Below are positions 22,651-32,610 of a stretch of DNA of 64,000 nucleotides, one piece after another. The position numbers and the translations under genes are program-made. Position 1 is the first letter of the stretch, and every line of letters begins with the position of its first letter. The notes under the pieces are model-generated. The model saw only the letters and a program-made list of their open reading frames with translations, made no database searches and was not told where the DNA came from. Origin of the DNA: Desulfofustis limnaeus (GTDB lineage Bacteria > Desulfobacterota > Desulfobulbia > Desulfobulbales > Desulfocapsaceae). The stretch covers positions 3,389,501-3,453,500 of the forward strand of contig NZ_AP025516.1 of the NCBI RefSeq assembly GCF_023169885.1, in the 5' to 3' direction.

Positions 22651-23817
22651 CTACCCTCTTGCGGCAAGCTCATTGAAACAGCGAGCGGCCGTTATCACCT
22701 GCTCGTCATCCAGGTAAAAATGCGGAGCAACCCGCACATAACCGGCCCGTTCGGTAACGATCACATTCCGCCGCGCCAGTTGTTTGACCAGGGTCTCGGC
22801 CTCTCGCTCCACGTCGATACTGAGGATGCCGGAGCGATGCAGGGCATCGAAGCACAGCGGTCGATAGCGTTCACGGTCCAGATGGGCAAGAAACAGATCC
22901 TGCAGGCGAAAAACCTCATCCCGGATAGCCTCGATCGAATACCGGTGAAAAATGTCTTCGACGATAACCGCAAAAGCGGCCACGTGGTCCCAGGGAAGGG
23001 TCGAATACTCGAAAAGCCGGCCATCGCTGAACGGGTTCCAGCGATGATCGAGATAATCGAATTGCTGGCGCATCATGCCCGGTCCAGCCAGCACCGGCGT
23101 CAGTTTCTCGCGCAACTCCTCACTGGTATAGAGGACCGCTGCCCCTTTCGGACCCAGGAGCCACTTCCAGCCGGAGGCGGCCACCGCCGAGATACCCCAG
23201 GCCTCGGGGTAGAGCGGCAGACAACCGAGACTCTGAGCGGCATCAATGATCAGGTCGATACCCCGCTCCCGGCAGAAAGAGCCAAGCGCCACCAGATCCG
23301 CAGCATAGCCGCTGGTGAACTGGACGTGGCTGATGGCCACCACCCTCGTTTTCGGCCCGCACACCCGCTCCAGCTCGTCGAGCGACCAGCCCATCGGCCG
23401 CTCTTCGGCAGCAAAGGAATTCAGCGGGTTCCGGTTGGGCAGCAGGATCAGCTCGACCCCGCGCCGCTGCTGTATCGCCCAGGGGAAATGGTTGCTCGGA
23501 TACTCATGGACGTAACTGACAATCTGATCGCCAGGCGCAAAGGGATAGCCGTTGGCCAGTTGACCGAGAGCCTCGGCCGTGGAATGAACGAAGGAGACCT
23601 GTTCGGGGCGGGTGCGCATCAGCGCGGCGAAACCATCGCGAAACCGGGGCAGCAAATCGATAAAGGTGGAGAGCGTGGTCAAACCTCCTTCAACCATGCT
23701 CTGCTGAAACCCGGCAGCGGCAGATGCAGCACCGATATAGAGCGGGGAGACGGCGCAATGACTCAAAAAGCAATAGCGTTCCTTGACCGGAAACAGCGCC
23801 GTGGATTTCTCAAACAT
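22651..23817 (-). CDS. Class V aminotransferase, cysteine-desulfurase-like
   Basis: 388 residues from ATG 23817 (GAAGGGAG upstream). PLP enzyme fold type I: substrate/PLP region RPEQVSFVHSTAEALGQLANG (about 75-95), ISHVQFTSGYAADL (about 178-191), DLIIDAAQSLG with the PLP-binding Asp (about 205-215), and the Schiff-base Lys in SGWKWLLGPKG (about 230-240). No cysteine-desulfurase active-site Cys loop is evident, so it is more likely an aminotransferase or epimerase-like member. Substrate unknown. Divergent from the acyl-CoA synthetase gene. Confidence 0.85.
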   Translation of the reverse strand: MFEKSTALFPVKERYCFLSHCAVSPLYIGAASAAAGFQQSMVEGGLTTLSTFIDLLPRFRDGFAALMRTRPEQVSFVHSTAEALGQLANGYPFAPGDQIVSYVHEYPSNHFPWAIQQRRGVELILLPNRNPLNSFAAEERPMGWSLDELERVCGPKTRVVAISHVQFTSGYAADLVALGSFCRERGIDLIIDAAQSLGCLPLYPEAWGISAVAASGWKWLLGPKGAAVLYTSEELREKLTPVLAGPGMMRQQFDYLDHRWNPFSDGRLFEYSTLPWDHVAAFAVIVEDIFHRYSIEAIRDEVFRLQDLFLAHLDRERYRPLCFDALHRSGILSIDVEREAETLVKQLARRNVIVTERAGYVRVAPHFYLDDEQVITAARCFNELAARG

Positions 23818-24145
23818 CTCCCTTCCCCTCCGAGGACAGATCTTAGCGGGGCTCTCCACCCGTTTCTCCAGCCGCTCTTGTCGCAGCTTGATCGTTCATC
23901 AGACGCATTCTGTGTCATTGTAAAACAAAATCCTTTGAAAACAATCTGCCAACGTGAAATAATGAAACAAATACTTATATTGTTGGTCAGAAACCGATGG
24001 CTTTTTTCGCCGCCGGTTTGCCTTGCAGAAGAGAAAATAGGCGGACAACCCGGTTTGGGGCAATTCCGACATTTTTCCTGCACGCTCCCGAGACCCCGGG
24101 CCGGTTTGCTCCATGAGCTGAGGTATGATGCAAAGGAGGATACCC
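23818..24145. promoter_or_regulatory. Divergent promoter region with rightward promoter
   Basis: This 328-base gap separates the leftward aminotransferase and the rightward synthetase. A good rightward promoter has -35 TTGAAA (23935-23940), a 17-bp spacer and -10 AATAAT (23958-23963), leaving a leader of about 175 bases. No second gene is apparent. Confidence 0.5.
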
Positions 24146-25948
24146 ATGACCCGCGCCACCGATATCATCGAATCGTCCGATATCAGCATCCCCACACTCT
24201 TTGCCGAACGAGTCAGGCGCAGCCCGGGAAGTCCAGCCTATCATCATTATGTCAAAAAGGAAGAGTGCTGGCGCAGCTTGAGCTGGTCTGACACTGCCGT
24301 CCTGGTCGACCGCTGGCGGGCCGGCCTGCAATCGGAGGCGCTGGGCCGCGGCAATCGGGTCGCCGTGCTGTTGCCCAACGGCATCAATTGGGTCTGCTTC
24401 GATCTGGCAGCTCAATCTCTCGGTCTGGTGGTGGTTCCTTTGTACGCCAACGACCGGCCCGATAATATCACCTACATCCTGGAGCAGACCGAATCCCGGG
24501 TGCTGCTCTGCCTCGGGCCATTTTTCCGGGAACGGCTCGCCATGACCCTGGGATCCCTCCAGGCATTGCAACGAATCATTCTCGTCGAGGAAGATCCGAG
24601 CCCCTCCCTTGCGCCGTCAACCGACCCCCGCGTCGTTGAGCTGGACACCTGGCTGCCCGTGGACGGCCAGCAAGCGGGAGCGTTTCCGGCGGCCGAAGAT
24701 TTGGCCACCATCGTCTACACCTCCGGCACCACCGGTCGACCGAAAGGGGTCATGCTCAGCCATCGAAATATGGTGAGTAATGCCGCCGCCGGGTTGAGCT
24801 GCATCCCCATCTATCCCGACGATCTGCTCCTTTCCTTTCTGCCTCTGTCCCACATGCTGGAACGTACCGCCGGCTATTACCTGCCGATGATGGCGGGTGC
24901 TTCGGTGGCCTATGCCCGGTCGATCCAACTGCTTTCCGACGACCTGGCCGAACGGCAGCCGACAGTGCTGGTGGCTGTGCCGAAGATCTTTGAAAAGCTG
25001 CACAGCAAGATTCGCATCAAGCTGGCCGAGGAATCCCCCGCGAAACAACAACTGTTCAACCACGCTGCGGACATTGGCTGGCGCAGCTATCTCCGCCGAC
25101 AGGGACGAGCGTCCTGGTCGCCGAATCTGCTGCTGCACCCCCTGCTCGATGCCCTCGTTGGCCGCAAGGTCAGGGGCCGTCTCGGTGGCCGGCTACGGGT
25201 CGTCATCAGCGGCGGTGCGGCCCTGTCGTTCGAGGTAGCCCGCACGCTGATCGGACTTGGTATCACCATCTATCAAGGCTACGGGCTGACTGAGGCCAGT
25301 CCCATCATCAGCGTCAACCGCATCGAAGACAATCGGCCTGAAGGCGTCGGCCTGCTGTTGCCGGGTCTCGCCGCAAAAACGGGAGAGTTTGATGAACTGC
25401 TGGTCCGCGGCCCCAACGTGATGCTCGGCTACTGGCGAAACCCGGAGGCTACGGCGGCGGTACTCGACGCCGAAGGTTGGTTGCGCACCGGCGACACCGC
25501 CCGGATCGAGGACGGCCATCTGCGGATTACCGGCCGACTCAAGGAGATCCTGGTTCTGAGCAACGGTGAGAAGGTATCCCCCACCGATGTGGAGACGGCC
25601 ATCGCCGCCGATCCCCTGTTCGAACAGAACCTGGTCATCGGCGAAGGACGCCCCTACCTGACCGTGCTGGCGGTCCTCAATGCGGAACTGTGGCAACAGC
25701 TGGCCGCCCAGATGGGGGTACCGGCAGACGAGGCATCACTGGCCGATCACACCATCCGAGCCATGCTACTCAAACGTATCGAGGGGTGCCTCAAGCATTT
25801 TCCCGGCTTCGCCTGGATCAAGGATATCCATCTCAGCCTGAACCCGTGGACCATCGAACAGGGTTTTCTGACACCAACCATGAAACTGCGGCGCAAAAAT
25901 ATCCTCTCCGCCTTCCATGACGAGGTGGAACGACTCTACCAGGCGTAA
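24146..25948 (+). CDS. Long-chain acyl-CoA synthetase (AMP-forming)
   Basis: 600 residues. I start it at ATG 24146, five bases after AAAGGAGG. It activates a fatty acid to acyl-AMP, then acyl-CoA. The AMP-binding signature TIVYTSGTTGRPKGVMLSHRN (about 189-209), the GYGLTEASP motif (about 377-385), the GWLRTGDTA motif (about 444-452) and GRLKEILVLSNGEKVSPTDVE (about 463-483, with the catalytic Lys region) are all intact. Lack of a signal peptide fits a cytoplasmic enzyme of the FAA1/FadD15 group. Confidence 0.93.
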   Translation: MTRATDIIESSDISIPTLFAERVRRSPGSPAYHHYVKKEECWRSLSWSDTAVLVDRWRAGLQSEALGRGNRVAVLLPNGINWVCFDLAAQSLGLVVVPLYANDRPDNITYILEQTESRVLLCLGPFFRERLAMTLGSLQALQRIILVEEDPSPSLAPSTDPRVVELDTWLPVDGQQAGAFPAAEDLATIVYTSGTTGRPKGVMLSHRNMVSNAAAGLSCIPIYPDDLLLSFLPLSHMLERTAGYYLPMMAGASVAYARSIQLLSDDLAERQPTVLVAVPKIFEKLHSKIRIKLAEESPAKQQLFNHAADIGWRSYLRRQGRASWSPNLLLHPLLDALVGRKVRGRLGGRLRVVISGGAALSFEVARTLIGLGITIYQGYGLTEASPIISVNRIEDNRPEGVGLLLPGLAAKTGEFDELLVRGPNVMLGYWRNPEATAAVLDAEGWLRTGDTARIEDGHLRITGRLKEILVLSNGEKVSPTDVETAIAADPLFEQNLVIGEGRPYLTVLAVLNAELWQQLAAQMGVPADEASLADHTIRAMLLKRIEGCLKHFPGFAWIKDIHLSLNPWTIEQGFLTPTMKLRRKNILSAFHDEVERLYQA

Positions 25949-25987
25949 CCGGATGACGGGGTAGCGGCACGATGCGGCGGACGAGGC

Positions 25988-27103
25988 TCACTCAAGGCGC
26001 TGAAAGCTCCGCATGAAGCGGCGGTCGATCCAGTCCTTGATGAAAAAGGCGAGACGGCCGCCGAAGAGAATCGACCACTTGTAGAAGATCCCGGTGCCAT
26101 CCCCGAGGTTGAAGATCAACAGGTAGCCGCCGCCTGGCTGAAAGGGTCGTAACGGTTCGCCCCGCAAGGCTGCCAGCAGATTGTCAGCCAGCACGAGATT
26201 CTGCCGTACGGCGTAGACGCCCACCTTGTCGAGCGGCTGATCTGCAAAAGAGATGCAATCACCACCACCGAAGATCGTCGGATAACCGGTGCTCTGCAGA
26301 AACGCATTGACCAGCATACCGCCATCCGCACCGATCGGCAGCCCTGCCTCGGCGAACAGCGGCGACGGGCGAACTCCCACGGCCACGAAGATAACGTCGC
26401 AAAGATGCGCCTCACCATCCGCATCCTCGAGTCGACCGGCACGAATGGCCGTGATACGCCGTCCCCGTCTGACGTCGATGCCGCGCATCTGCAGCGAAGC
26501 ACGGGCGCGGCTGCGTACCCCCGTCGGGTGTCTGGGCAGCAGATCACTGCCGGGAAAGACCGTGATCGACAGCGGCTTCATCCTTGGTTGCCTGCCGATC
26601 CGCCAGACGTTGCCGGCAATCTCCAAAGCCGAAGGGCCGCCGCCAACCACACCGATGCGCACCGGCTGTCGCGCCCCCAGCTCGATGATGCGTTGGCGCG
26701 CCGCCGCCAACCGTTCGATGGGCTTGACCGGAAAGATGTCGTCCAACGGCCCATCCACCATGTGCTCCGGGACGTGACTACCGAGATTGCAGGAAAGCAA
26801 ATCATAGCCGATTCGCTCACCTGAATCCAGGAGCACCGACTGATCCAGCGGATCGATGGCGGTCACCGCCGCCCGGACAAACCTTCCGCCGAGCTTCTCG
26901 GTCAACCGCCGGGTGGCAAAACGTATCTCTTCGGGACGATAGAAGCCGCCGAGCATACCGGGACCCATCCCGGAATAGTAATGGTAATCGGAAGGACCGA
27001 TGACGGTCACCCGGTATCCGGCACCGACGAAAGCGCCGATCCGGGACAGGGCCGTCAAGTGGGCATGGCCGCCGCCGGCAATGACCAGATGCTTGTTCAT
27101 CAT
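25988..27103 (-). CDS. NDH-2/SQR-like FAD-dependent oxidoreductase
   Basis: 371 residues. FAD-binding GxGxxA-like N-terminus VIAGGGHAHLTALSRIG (about 7-23), YHYYSGMGPGMLGGFY, the second nucleotide site RIGVVGGGPSALEIAGNV (about 149-166), and FAD-binding GYPTIFGGGDCISFAD (about 272-287). The family contains type II NADH dehydrogenases and sulfide:quinone reductases; the SQR cysteine pairs are not apparent, so the electron donor is uncertain. A C-terminal amphipathic part (FFIKDWIDRRFM) may bind the membrane. It overlaps the rhodanese-ferritin gene (ATGA). Confidence 0.88.
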   Translation of the reverse strand: MMNKHLVIAGGGHAHLTALSRIGAFVGAGYRVTVIGPSDYHYYSGMGPGMLGGFYRPEEIRFATRRLTEKLGGRFVRAAVTAIDPLDQSVLLDSGERIGYDLLSCNLGSHVPEHMVDGPLDDIFPVKPIERLAAARQRIIELGARQPVRIGVVGGGPSALEIAGNVWRIGRQPRMKPLSITVFPGSDLLPRHPTGVRSRARASLQMRGIDVRRGRRITAIRAGRLEDADGEAHLCDVIFVAVGVRPSPLFAEAGLPIGADGGMLVNAFLQSTGYPTIFGGGDCISFADQPLDKVGVYAVRQNLVLADNLLAALRGEPLRPFQPGGGYLLIFNLGDGTGIFYKWSILFGGRLAFFIKDWIDRRFMRSFQRLE

Positions 27104-27948
27104 CTCCTCCCGGCATCGGTTTCAGCCTCGAGCAGGGCCCCGAGCCTTCGGATGTGTTCCCGCTCCTCCTCAGCGATGGTCATCAGCCCCTCCCTAGCGG
27201 TTGAAGAAGCGTTGCGGTCGGCGGCTCGCTGGTACAGATCAAGAGCCTGGGCCTCGATGGCCATGGCCAGCGCCACTACTTCCTCGGGCTTCTCCAGGTC
27301 CGGTTGGTAAAGATCGAGGTATTGCTCGGTGGTCAAACCGCCTTCCAGCGCCTCACCGGCGGCTTGCTCACCCAGCGGCGGCAGCCCTTCCTCTTCGGCC
27401 TGCAGCTGCCGATACCTCTCGGCGATCTGTCGCCGGTGTTTGGCTTCGATGGAGGCCAGGAGCTGAAAAAGATCTCTGACATCGTGCCGCTTCATCGTAT
27501 CTGCCATCGACCGATAAAAGTCTTGTAAAGCGGATTCGAGTCCATAGGCAATCGTCAGCACTTCCGGCAACGTTTCAGTGCCGGAAAACAGCTCGAGCCC
27601 TGCATCTTCCGGCCCAACCGCAACATTGTCGGACCAAGCTTTGATGCCTCCGGACAGATTGATCACCTGAGAAAAACCCTTGCCGGCCAGCATCTGTGCG
27701 GCGATTCGGCTGCGTCCGCCGATGGCGCAATAGACCAGGGTCGGCTTGTCCGGATCGAGACCCTCGCTCTCGGCACCCAGATCCGCCATCGGCACCAACC
27801 GTGCTCCAGGCAAATGTCCCCGCCGGTACTCACCCGGCTGCCGGACATCCACCAGCTGGAATTGGTTTGCCGCCAGCTTTTCCATGAAGGATCGCGCCTC
27901 GGGGGCACTCATCGAGCGTACCGGTGTGAAAAATTGTCTCCAACCCAT
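27100..27948 (-). CDS. Rhodanese domain fused to a ferritin-like (rubrerythrin) domain
   Basis: 282 residues. N-terminal rhodanese (about 14-112): QLVDVRQPGEYRRGHLPGARLVPM and the active-site loop VYCAIGGRSR with the catalytic Cys; then a four-helix ferritin-like domain (about 130-275), with E/H-rich helices (SIEAKHRRQIAERYRQL; AMAIEAQALDLYQRAAD; IAEEEREHIRRLG) typical of di-iron proteins. It combines sulfur transfer with a di-iron site and is cotranscribed with the NDH-2-like flavoprotein, suggesting persulfide or oxidative-stress chemistry with that enzyme as electron source (inference). Confidence 0.9.
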   Translation of the reverse strand: MGWRQFFTPVRSMSAPEARSFMEKLAANQFQLVDVRQPGEYRRGHLPGARLVPMADLGAESEGLDPDKPTLVYCAIGGRSRIAAQMLAGKGFSQVINLSGGIKAWSDNVAVGPEDAGLELFSGTETLPEVLTIAYGLESALQDFYRSMADTMKRHDVRDLFQLLASIEAKHRRQIAERYRQLQAEEEGLPPLGEQAAGEALEGGLTTEQYLDLYQPDLEKPEEVVALAMAIEAQALDLYQRAADRNASSTAREGLMTIAEEEREHIRRLGALLEAETDAGRR

Positions 27949-28100
27949 CGCTGTTCTCCTCCCTGCTGATTTGTTCTATCTCCGTTGTTGTTTTGCGCAT
28001 ATACACAAGTATATCGTTTCCCATGAATTTTTCCAGTCTTCGGCGGGACCCTCAGCAGAGCACGTTGGCGAGGGAGGGCGAAAGCCCCCCTCAGTTTCGC

Positions 28101-29045
28101 CTAGATACCACTGTAACGAAGCAGGAACAGGGCAAGCGAATAGGTGACAACCGACAGCAGCGTCGACAGCATGATGATTGATCCGGACAATTCGGCGTCG
28201 GATTTGAGCTGCTGGGCCATGATATAGGCAGCAGTCGCCGTCGGACTGGCCGCCAGGACCACGCCGACCCCGAGTTCCATACCACGAATGCCCAGCAGCA
28301 GTAATACCGCACCAGTAAACAGCGGCATCCAGAAGATTTTGATGCCGCAGGCCAGCAACGCCTTGGTGATCTCACCGCGCAGATTCGCCGGAGAGAAAGA
28401 CGCTCCGATGGATAGCAGGGCCAATGGCAACGACATACCGGTCAGGATATCGAGTGCCCGGTCCAACACCAGCGGCAACGGTATGTTAAAAAAACTCCAG
28501 GCGATGCCGACAAACGAAGCGATGATCAGCGGGTTGAAGATGAATTGGGCCGCCCAGAACGCCTTGCCGAACTGATGATCCTGACCCTGGTGCGGCAACA
28601 GCAGGGACAAGACAGCCAAGGCGTTGAGCAACGGCACAAGGAAGCCGATCAGGACCCCGGCGATGGCAAAGCCTTCGGTGCCATAGGCGTTGAACGCTAT
28701 GGCCAGGCCGACATAGGCGAGGTTTCCGCGAAACGCACCCTGGGTAAAAGCTCCGCGTGCCATCACCGGGTAACGGCGCAGCACGGTATACAGGTAACTG
28801 ATGGCAAACACCGCAACGATCGAAAAGACCATGCCGGCCAGCAGCCGAGGATTGAAGCTCGAGGAAAAATCGGCGGTGGCGATCTTGTAGAAAAGTAGGG
28901 CCGGCAACGCCACGTAATAAATCAACCGGTTCAATTGAAAAAGAAAAGCGCTGTCCACCAGGCCTGAACCTTTGAGGGAAAAACCGAGTCCCACCACGAG
29001 AAAAACCGGCAGAACGATCATCAGGATATCGACCAGCAGCTGCAT
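28101..29045 (-). CDS. AEC-family (auxin efflux carrier-like) permease
   Basis: 314 residues from ATG 29045. About ten hydrophobic helices in two five-helix halves, starting LLVDILMIVLPVFLVVGLGFSLKGSG and ending LSTLLSVVTYSLALFLLRYSGI. Members export or import malonate, malate or amino-acid-like organic acids across the inner membrane. It is divergent from the TIGR00300-arginase operon, whose start is 168 bases away, so a shared regulator and a substrate linked to arginine metabolism are possible. Confidence 0.88.
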   Translation of the reverse strand: MQLLVDILMIVLPVFLVVGLGFSLKGSGLVDSAFLFQLNRLIYYVALPALLFYKIATADFSSSFNPRLLAGMVFSIVAVFAISYLYTVLRRYPVMARGAFTQGAFRGNLAYVGLAIAFNAYGTEGFAIAGVLIGFLVPLLNALAVLSLLLPHQGQDHQFGKAFWAAQFIFNPLIIASFVGIAWSFFNIPLPLVLDRALDILTGMSLPLALLSIGASFSPANLRGEITKALLACGIKIFWMPLFTGAVLLLLGIRGMELGVGVVLAASPTATAAYIMAQQLKSDAELSGSIIMLSTLLSVVTYSLALFLLRYSGI

Positions 29046-29212
29046 GTATGCCTCTCCCTCTGCGCCAGCGGCACCGGGATTCGTCGGCTCAGCCCGCTGT
29101 CCCAAGCGCACGTGTTTCTCACCGTTTATTCCAATGCTTCTTCTTTGTCAATTGATGACAAATGCCGTATCATCAGCCTATCACGTTCGCCCCCTCAACT
29201 CCGGAGAACAAG

Positions 29213-30301
29213 ATGGTCCCATTCACCCCGTATCGCCCACCGCCATTCGATCAGCCGCCGCTCTGCGACAGCCCCCCCGCCCGGTTGGAGCCGGCCCCTG
29301 CCGACGGCATCGCCCCCGAGCGGTTCCATGCCACCTCCAACTTTCCCGAATACGTCAAGCTGGAAGAATACGGCTGGACCATCGCTCCACGAAGCAGGAT
29401 GGATGCGGTCCTGGTCGTATCGGCTGGCGCGGTGCAGGTCGTGGAGCCGCGACGGCTGCAACGCGGCGATCTGGTGGTGGTCGGCCGGACGGAAAACGGC
29501 GAAGAAGGGATTTTCGTCCATCCCGATGGCTTCGATCGACCGGAAACGGCTTCCGACAAGTTCACCTTTCGCTCCCGGGGCACCCGAGAAACCCCGTTTT
29601 CCCGCTCCTACGACGAATTATACCAGATCCTGCGCCACGACCGGGAACATGGTCACATCGTCTGGGTCCTCGGGCCGGCCGTATCCTTCGACAAGGACAG
29701 CCGCAACGCCATGCAGGGGTTAATCGAACACGGTTATTGTCATGCCCTGATGGCCGGGAACGCCCTGGCCACCCACGACCTGGAAGCAGCCCGTTTCGGC
29801 ACCGGTCTTGGTCAGGATATCTATACCCAGAATCTGGTCCCCCTGGGCCACTACCACCATCTGGACGTCATCAATGCCGCCCGGGCGGCCGGCTCCATTG
29901 GCGCCTACCTGCGTGACGCTGGGATCACGAACGGCATCATGCATGCCTGCGAGCGGAAAAACATCGCTTACGTGCTGGCCGGGTCGATCCGCGATGACGG
30001 GCCGCTGCCCGGGGTTATCGGCGACGCCTATGCGGCCCAGGACGCCATGCGCGACCATGCCCGGCACGCCACCACGGTCATTGCCATGGCCACCCAGTTG
30101 CACAGTATCGCATTCGGCAATATGGTGCCGAGCTATCGAGTGCAAGCGGACGGCTCGGTGCGCCCGGTTTTCTTCTTCATCGTCGACATGTCCGAATTCA
30201 GCGCCGACAAGCTGGCCAACCGCGGTTCGGCACAGGCCCAGGCGATCCTGACCAACGCCCAGGATTTCATCGTCAACCTGTGGAACAACCTGAAAGCGTG
30301 A
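29213..30301 (+). CDS. TIGR00300-family, LOR/SDH-type ornithine cyclodeaminase
   Basis: 362 residues; start ATG 29213 (CCGGAGAACAAG upstream) over an in-frame earlier Met. The N-terminal part is the LOR/SDH bifunctional conserved region ([26 protein letters not shown]...), followed by [43 protein letters not shown] and [31 protein letters not shown]. Members of this family, including the archaeal ornithine cyclodeaminase and the C-terminal part of cyanobacterial AgrE/ArgZ, turn ornithine into proline and ammonia with NAD. It overlaps the arginase start (TGATG), so ornithine from arginase is the likely substrate. Confidence 0.82.
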   Translation: MVPFTPYRPPPFDQPPLCDSPPARLEPAPADGIAPERFHATSNFPEYVKLEEYGWTIAPRSRMDAVLVVSAGAVQVVEPRRLQRGDLVVVGRTENGEEGIFVHPDGFDRPETASDKFTFRSRGTRETPFSRSYDELYQILRHDREHGHIVWVLGPAVSFDKDSRNAMQGLIEHGYCHALMAGNALATHDLEAARFGTGLGQDIYTQNLVPLGHYHHLDVINAARAAGSIGAYLRDAGITNGIMHACERKNIAYVLAGSIRDDGPLPGVIGDAYAAQDAMRDHARHATTVIAMATQLHSIAFGNMVPSYRVQADGSVRPVFFFIVDMSEFSADKLANRGSAQAQAILTNAQDFIVNLWNNLKA

Positions 30302-31194
30302 TGACGACACAGAAGATCAGGATCATCGGCGTACCCATGGATCTCGGGCAACAGCACCGTGGTGTCGACATGGGCCCGGTGGCGATCCGCTACGCCGGCT
30401 TGTCGACCGCTCTGCGCGGCCTCGGGTATCAGACCGAGGATATGGGTAACGTCACCATCCCCGGCCATTACACGCTGACCGGGACCAGCTACGCGGAGCG
30501 CCTGCCGTTGATCTGCAAGGCTTGTGAGGCCACCTATCGCCTGGCCCGCGAGGCGGTCCAGGCGGCCACCACCCCAGTGTTCCTCGGCGGCGACCATTCC
30601 GCCGCCATCGGCAGTATCGGCGGAGTTACCCACGATCGGCCGGCCGGAGTCATCTGGATCGATGCCCACGGCGACTTCAACACCCCGGAGACGTCCGAGA
30701 CCTGCAACATTCATGGTATGGCCCTGGCCATCTTGCTCGGCCAGGGTCCACCCGAACTGGTGAACGCGGGCCGACCGGGCCCCAAACTGCGCGGGGATCA
30801 GGTGGCGTTGATCGGCGTTCGCGACCTGGACCGGCGGGAAAAACAACTGATCCGGGAGTCGGGCTGCACCGTCTTCACCATGCGGGATATCGATGAAATT
30901 GGTATGAGCGGGGTCCTCCGGGCGACCCTGCAGGCCTTGGCTGGCATGGACCGGCTGCACGTGAGCCTGGACATGGACAGTATCGACGCCAACGAGGCGC
31001 CGGGCGTCGGCACCCCGGTGCCAGGCGGCCTGACCTACCGGGAGGCGCAACTACTGATGGAGACCATCTGCGACACCGGCAAGATCTGTTCGCTCGACAT
31101 CATGGAGACCAACCCGATCCTCGACATCAGCAACCGTACCGCCCGGACCGCCGTGGCGCTGGCTGCTTCCCTGTTCGGCAAGAGCATTCTGTGA
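30301..31194 (+). CDS. rocF: Arginase
   Basis: 297 residues. Ureohydrolase fold with all Mn2+-binding signatures: [10 protein letters not shown] (about 97-106), WIDAHGDFN (about 118-126) and [22 protein letters not shown] (about 222-243). The N-terminal [19 protein letters not shown] is arginase-type. It hydrolyses arginine to ornithine and urea. Translation is coupled to the TIGR00300 gene, so together they convert arginine to proline, releasing urea and ammonia. Confidence 0.93.
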   Translation: MTTQKIRIIGVPMDLGQQHRGVDMGPVAIRYAGLSTALRGLGYQTEDMGNVTIPGHYTLTGTSYAERLPLICKACEATYRLAREAVQAATTPVFLGGDHSAAIGSIGGVTHDRPAGVIWIDAHGDFNTPETSETCNIHGMALAILLGQGPPELVNAGRPGPKLRGDQVALIGVRDLDRREKQLIRESGCTVFTMRDIDEIGMSGVLRATLQALAGMDRLHVSLDMDSIDANEAPGVGTPVPGGLTYREAQLLMETICDTGKICSLDIMETNPILDISNRTARTAVALAASLFGKSIL

Positions 31195-31275
31195 AATGGT
31201 CCCGATCGCGGACCTGACTTCGTCGCTCCTTGACGAAGCGCTGCCGACCAGGGCCACGCCCGAGACCGACACCAC

Positions 31276-32610
31276 TTAAGAGAAACCGTAAAAACCGGGA
31301 AAGGCGATCAGGGACAGGAGCACTATGATCTGCAGCGTGATAAACGGAATGACGCCGCGATACAGATCGAGGGTACGGACGTCCGGCGGACAGACTCCTT
31401 TGAGATAGAACAGGGAAAAACCGAAGGGTGGCGTCAAAAAGGAGGTCTGCAGATTCATGGCGATGAGGATGGCGAACCACAGCGGGTCCAGACCGACAAT
31501 CGTGGCGATGGGCAGCAGGATGGGCACGACGATATAAGATATTTCTATGAAATCTATGAAAAAACCCAGCGCCATTATGACCAGCATGGAGAGCAGGAGA
31601 AACGTCCACTTCTGACCGGGCAGATTGGTCAACACATCTTCCACCAGATAATCGGCACCACTGTAAACAAAGACCATGGAAAAGGCGGTCGCCCCGATCA
31701 AGATGGCAAAGACCATGGCTGAGATCTTCACGGTCTCCAGCGCCGATTCCTCCACCACCTGCCAGCTCAGCTTGCGGTATAACGCGGCCAGGACCATGGC
31801 GCCGATGCAGCCGACGGCGGCGGACTCGGTCGGTGTTGCAATCCCCGCAAAAATTGAGCCGAGCACCATGACGATCAGGGTGAGCGGCGGGATGATGGCA
31901 AACAGGGCCCGTCCCAGACTTTGCCCACGACTCAGATCCTCGTCCTTGGGCATGGGCGGCGCCACCCGCCGGTCGATCAGGGAGATGACCAGAATATAGG
32001 CGATATAACAGGCAACCAGCATCAATCCCGGCCCTACCGCGGCGCGAAACAGATCGCCGACCGGCTGCTGGAAGACATCGCCGAGGATGATCAGGACGAT
32101 CGACGGCGGAATGATCTGCCCCAGAGTCCCGGATGCGCAAATGGTCCCGGTGGCCAGCCGTTTGGCATAGCCGTATTTGAGCATGACCGGCAAGGAGATC
32201 ACCCCCATCGCCACCACCGAAGCGCCCACCACACCGGTGGAGGCCGCCAGCAGGGTTCCGACCAGAACCGTGCTGACCGCCAGACCGCCGCGGACCCGGC
32301 CGAAAAGCGATCCCATCGACTCCAGGAGGCGTTCGGCGAGATCCGAGCGCTGCAGCAGTATCCCCATGAAAATGAAGAGCGGAACGGCAATCAGGATGGT
32401 GTTTTTCATGATGGCGTAAATGCGAAACGGCATCATGGAAAACATCTGGAAGAACTCGCCGGCGACCAGGGCCGGCGTCGCATCACCGCCAAGATAGACG
32501 ATGGCGGCGATGATTCCGAAAAAGATCGAAACCGAACCGAAGGTAAAGGCCACCGGATAACCGACCACGAGCAGAGCCAAAGCGGCGCAGAACATGACTA
32601 CGCCGGTCAT
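31276..32610 (-). CDS. dctM: TRAP transporter large permease, DctM type
   Basis: 444 residues from ATG 32610, overlapping the small permease stop (ATGA). About 12 hydrophobic helices; GTLGQIIPPSIVLIILGDV (about 143-161) and NLQTSFLTPPFGFSLFYLKGV near 400 are typical of DctM. It is the Na+-driven membrane pore of a tripartite ATP-independent periplasmic transporter, with DctQ and DctP encoded upstream. Confidence 0.94.
   Translation of the reverse strand: MTGVVMFCAALALLVVGYPVAFTFGSVSIFFGIIAAIVYLGGDATPALVAGEFFQMFSMMPFRIYAIMKNTILIAVPLFIFMGILLQRSDLAERLLESMGSLFGRVRGGLAVSTVLVGTLLAASTGVVGASVVAMGVISLPVMLKYGYAKRLATGTICASGTLGQIIPPSIVLIILGDVFQQPVGDLFRAAVGPGLMLVACYIAYILVISLIDRRVAPPMPKDEDLSRGQSLGRALFAIIPPLTLIVMVLGSIFAGIATPTESAAVGCIGAMVLAALYRKLSWQVVEESALETVKISAMVFAILIGATAFSMVFVYSGADYLVEDVLTNLPGQKWTFLLLSMLVIMALGFFIDFIEISYIVVPILLPIATIVGLDPLWFAILIAMNLQTSFLTPPFGFSLFYLKGVCPPDVRTLDLYRGVIPFITLQIIVLLSLIAFPGFYGFS

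Noticed and set aside
28073-28096. GC-rich hairpin after the AEC permease as a terminator
   Set aside because: Imperfect stem and no T run on either strand.
31218-31238. CTTCGTC/GACGAAG hairpin between arginase and dctM as a terminator
   Set aside because: Seven-base stem without a T tract; too weak to list as a terminator.
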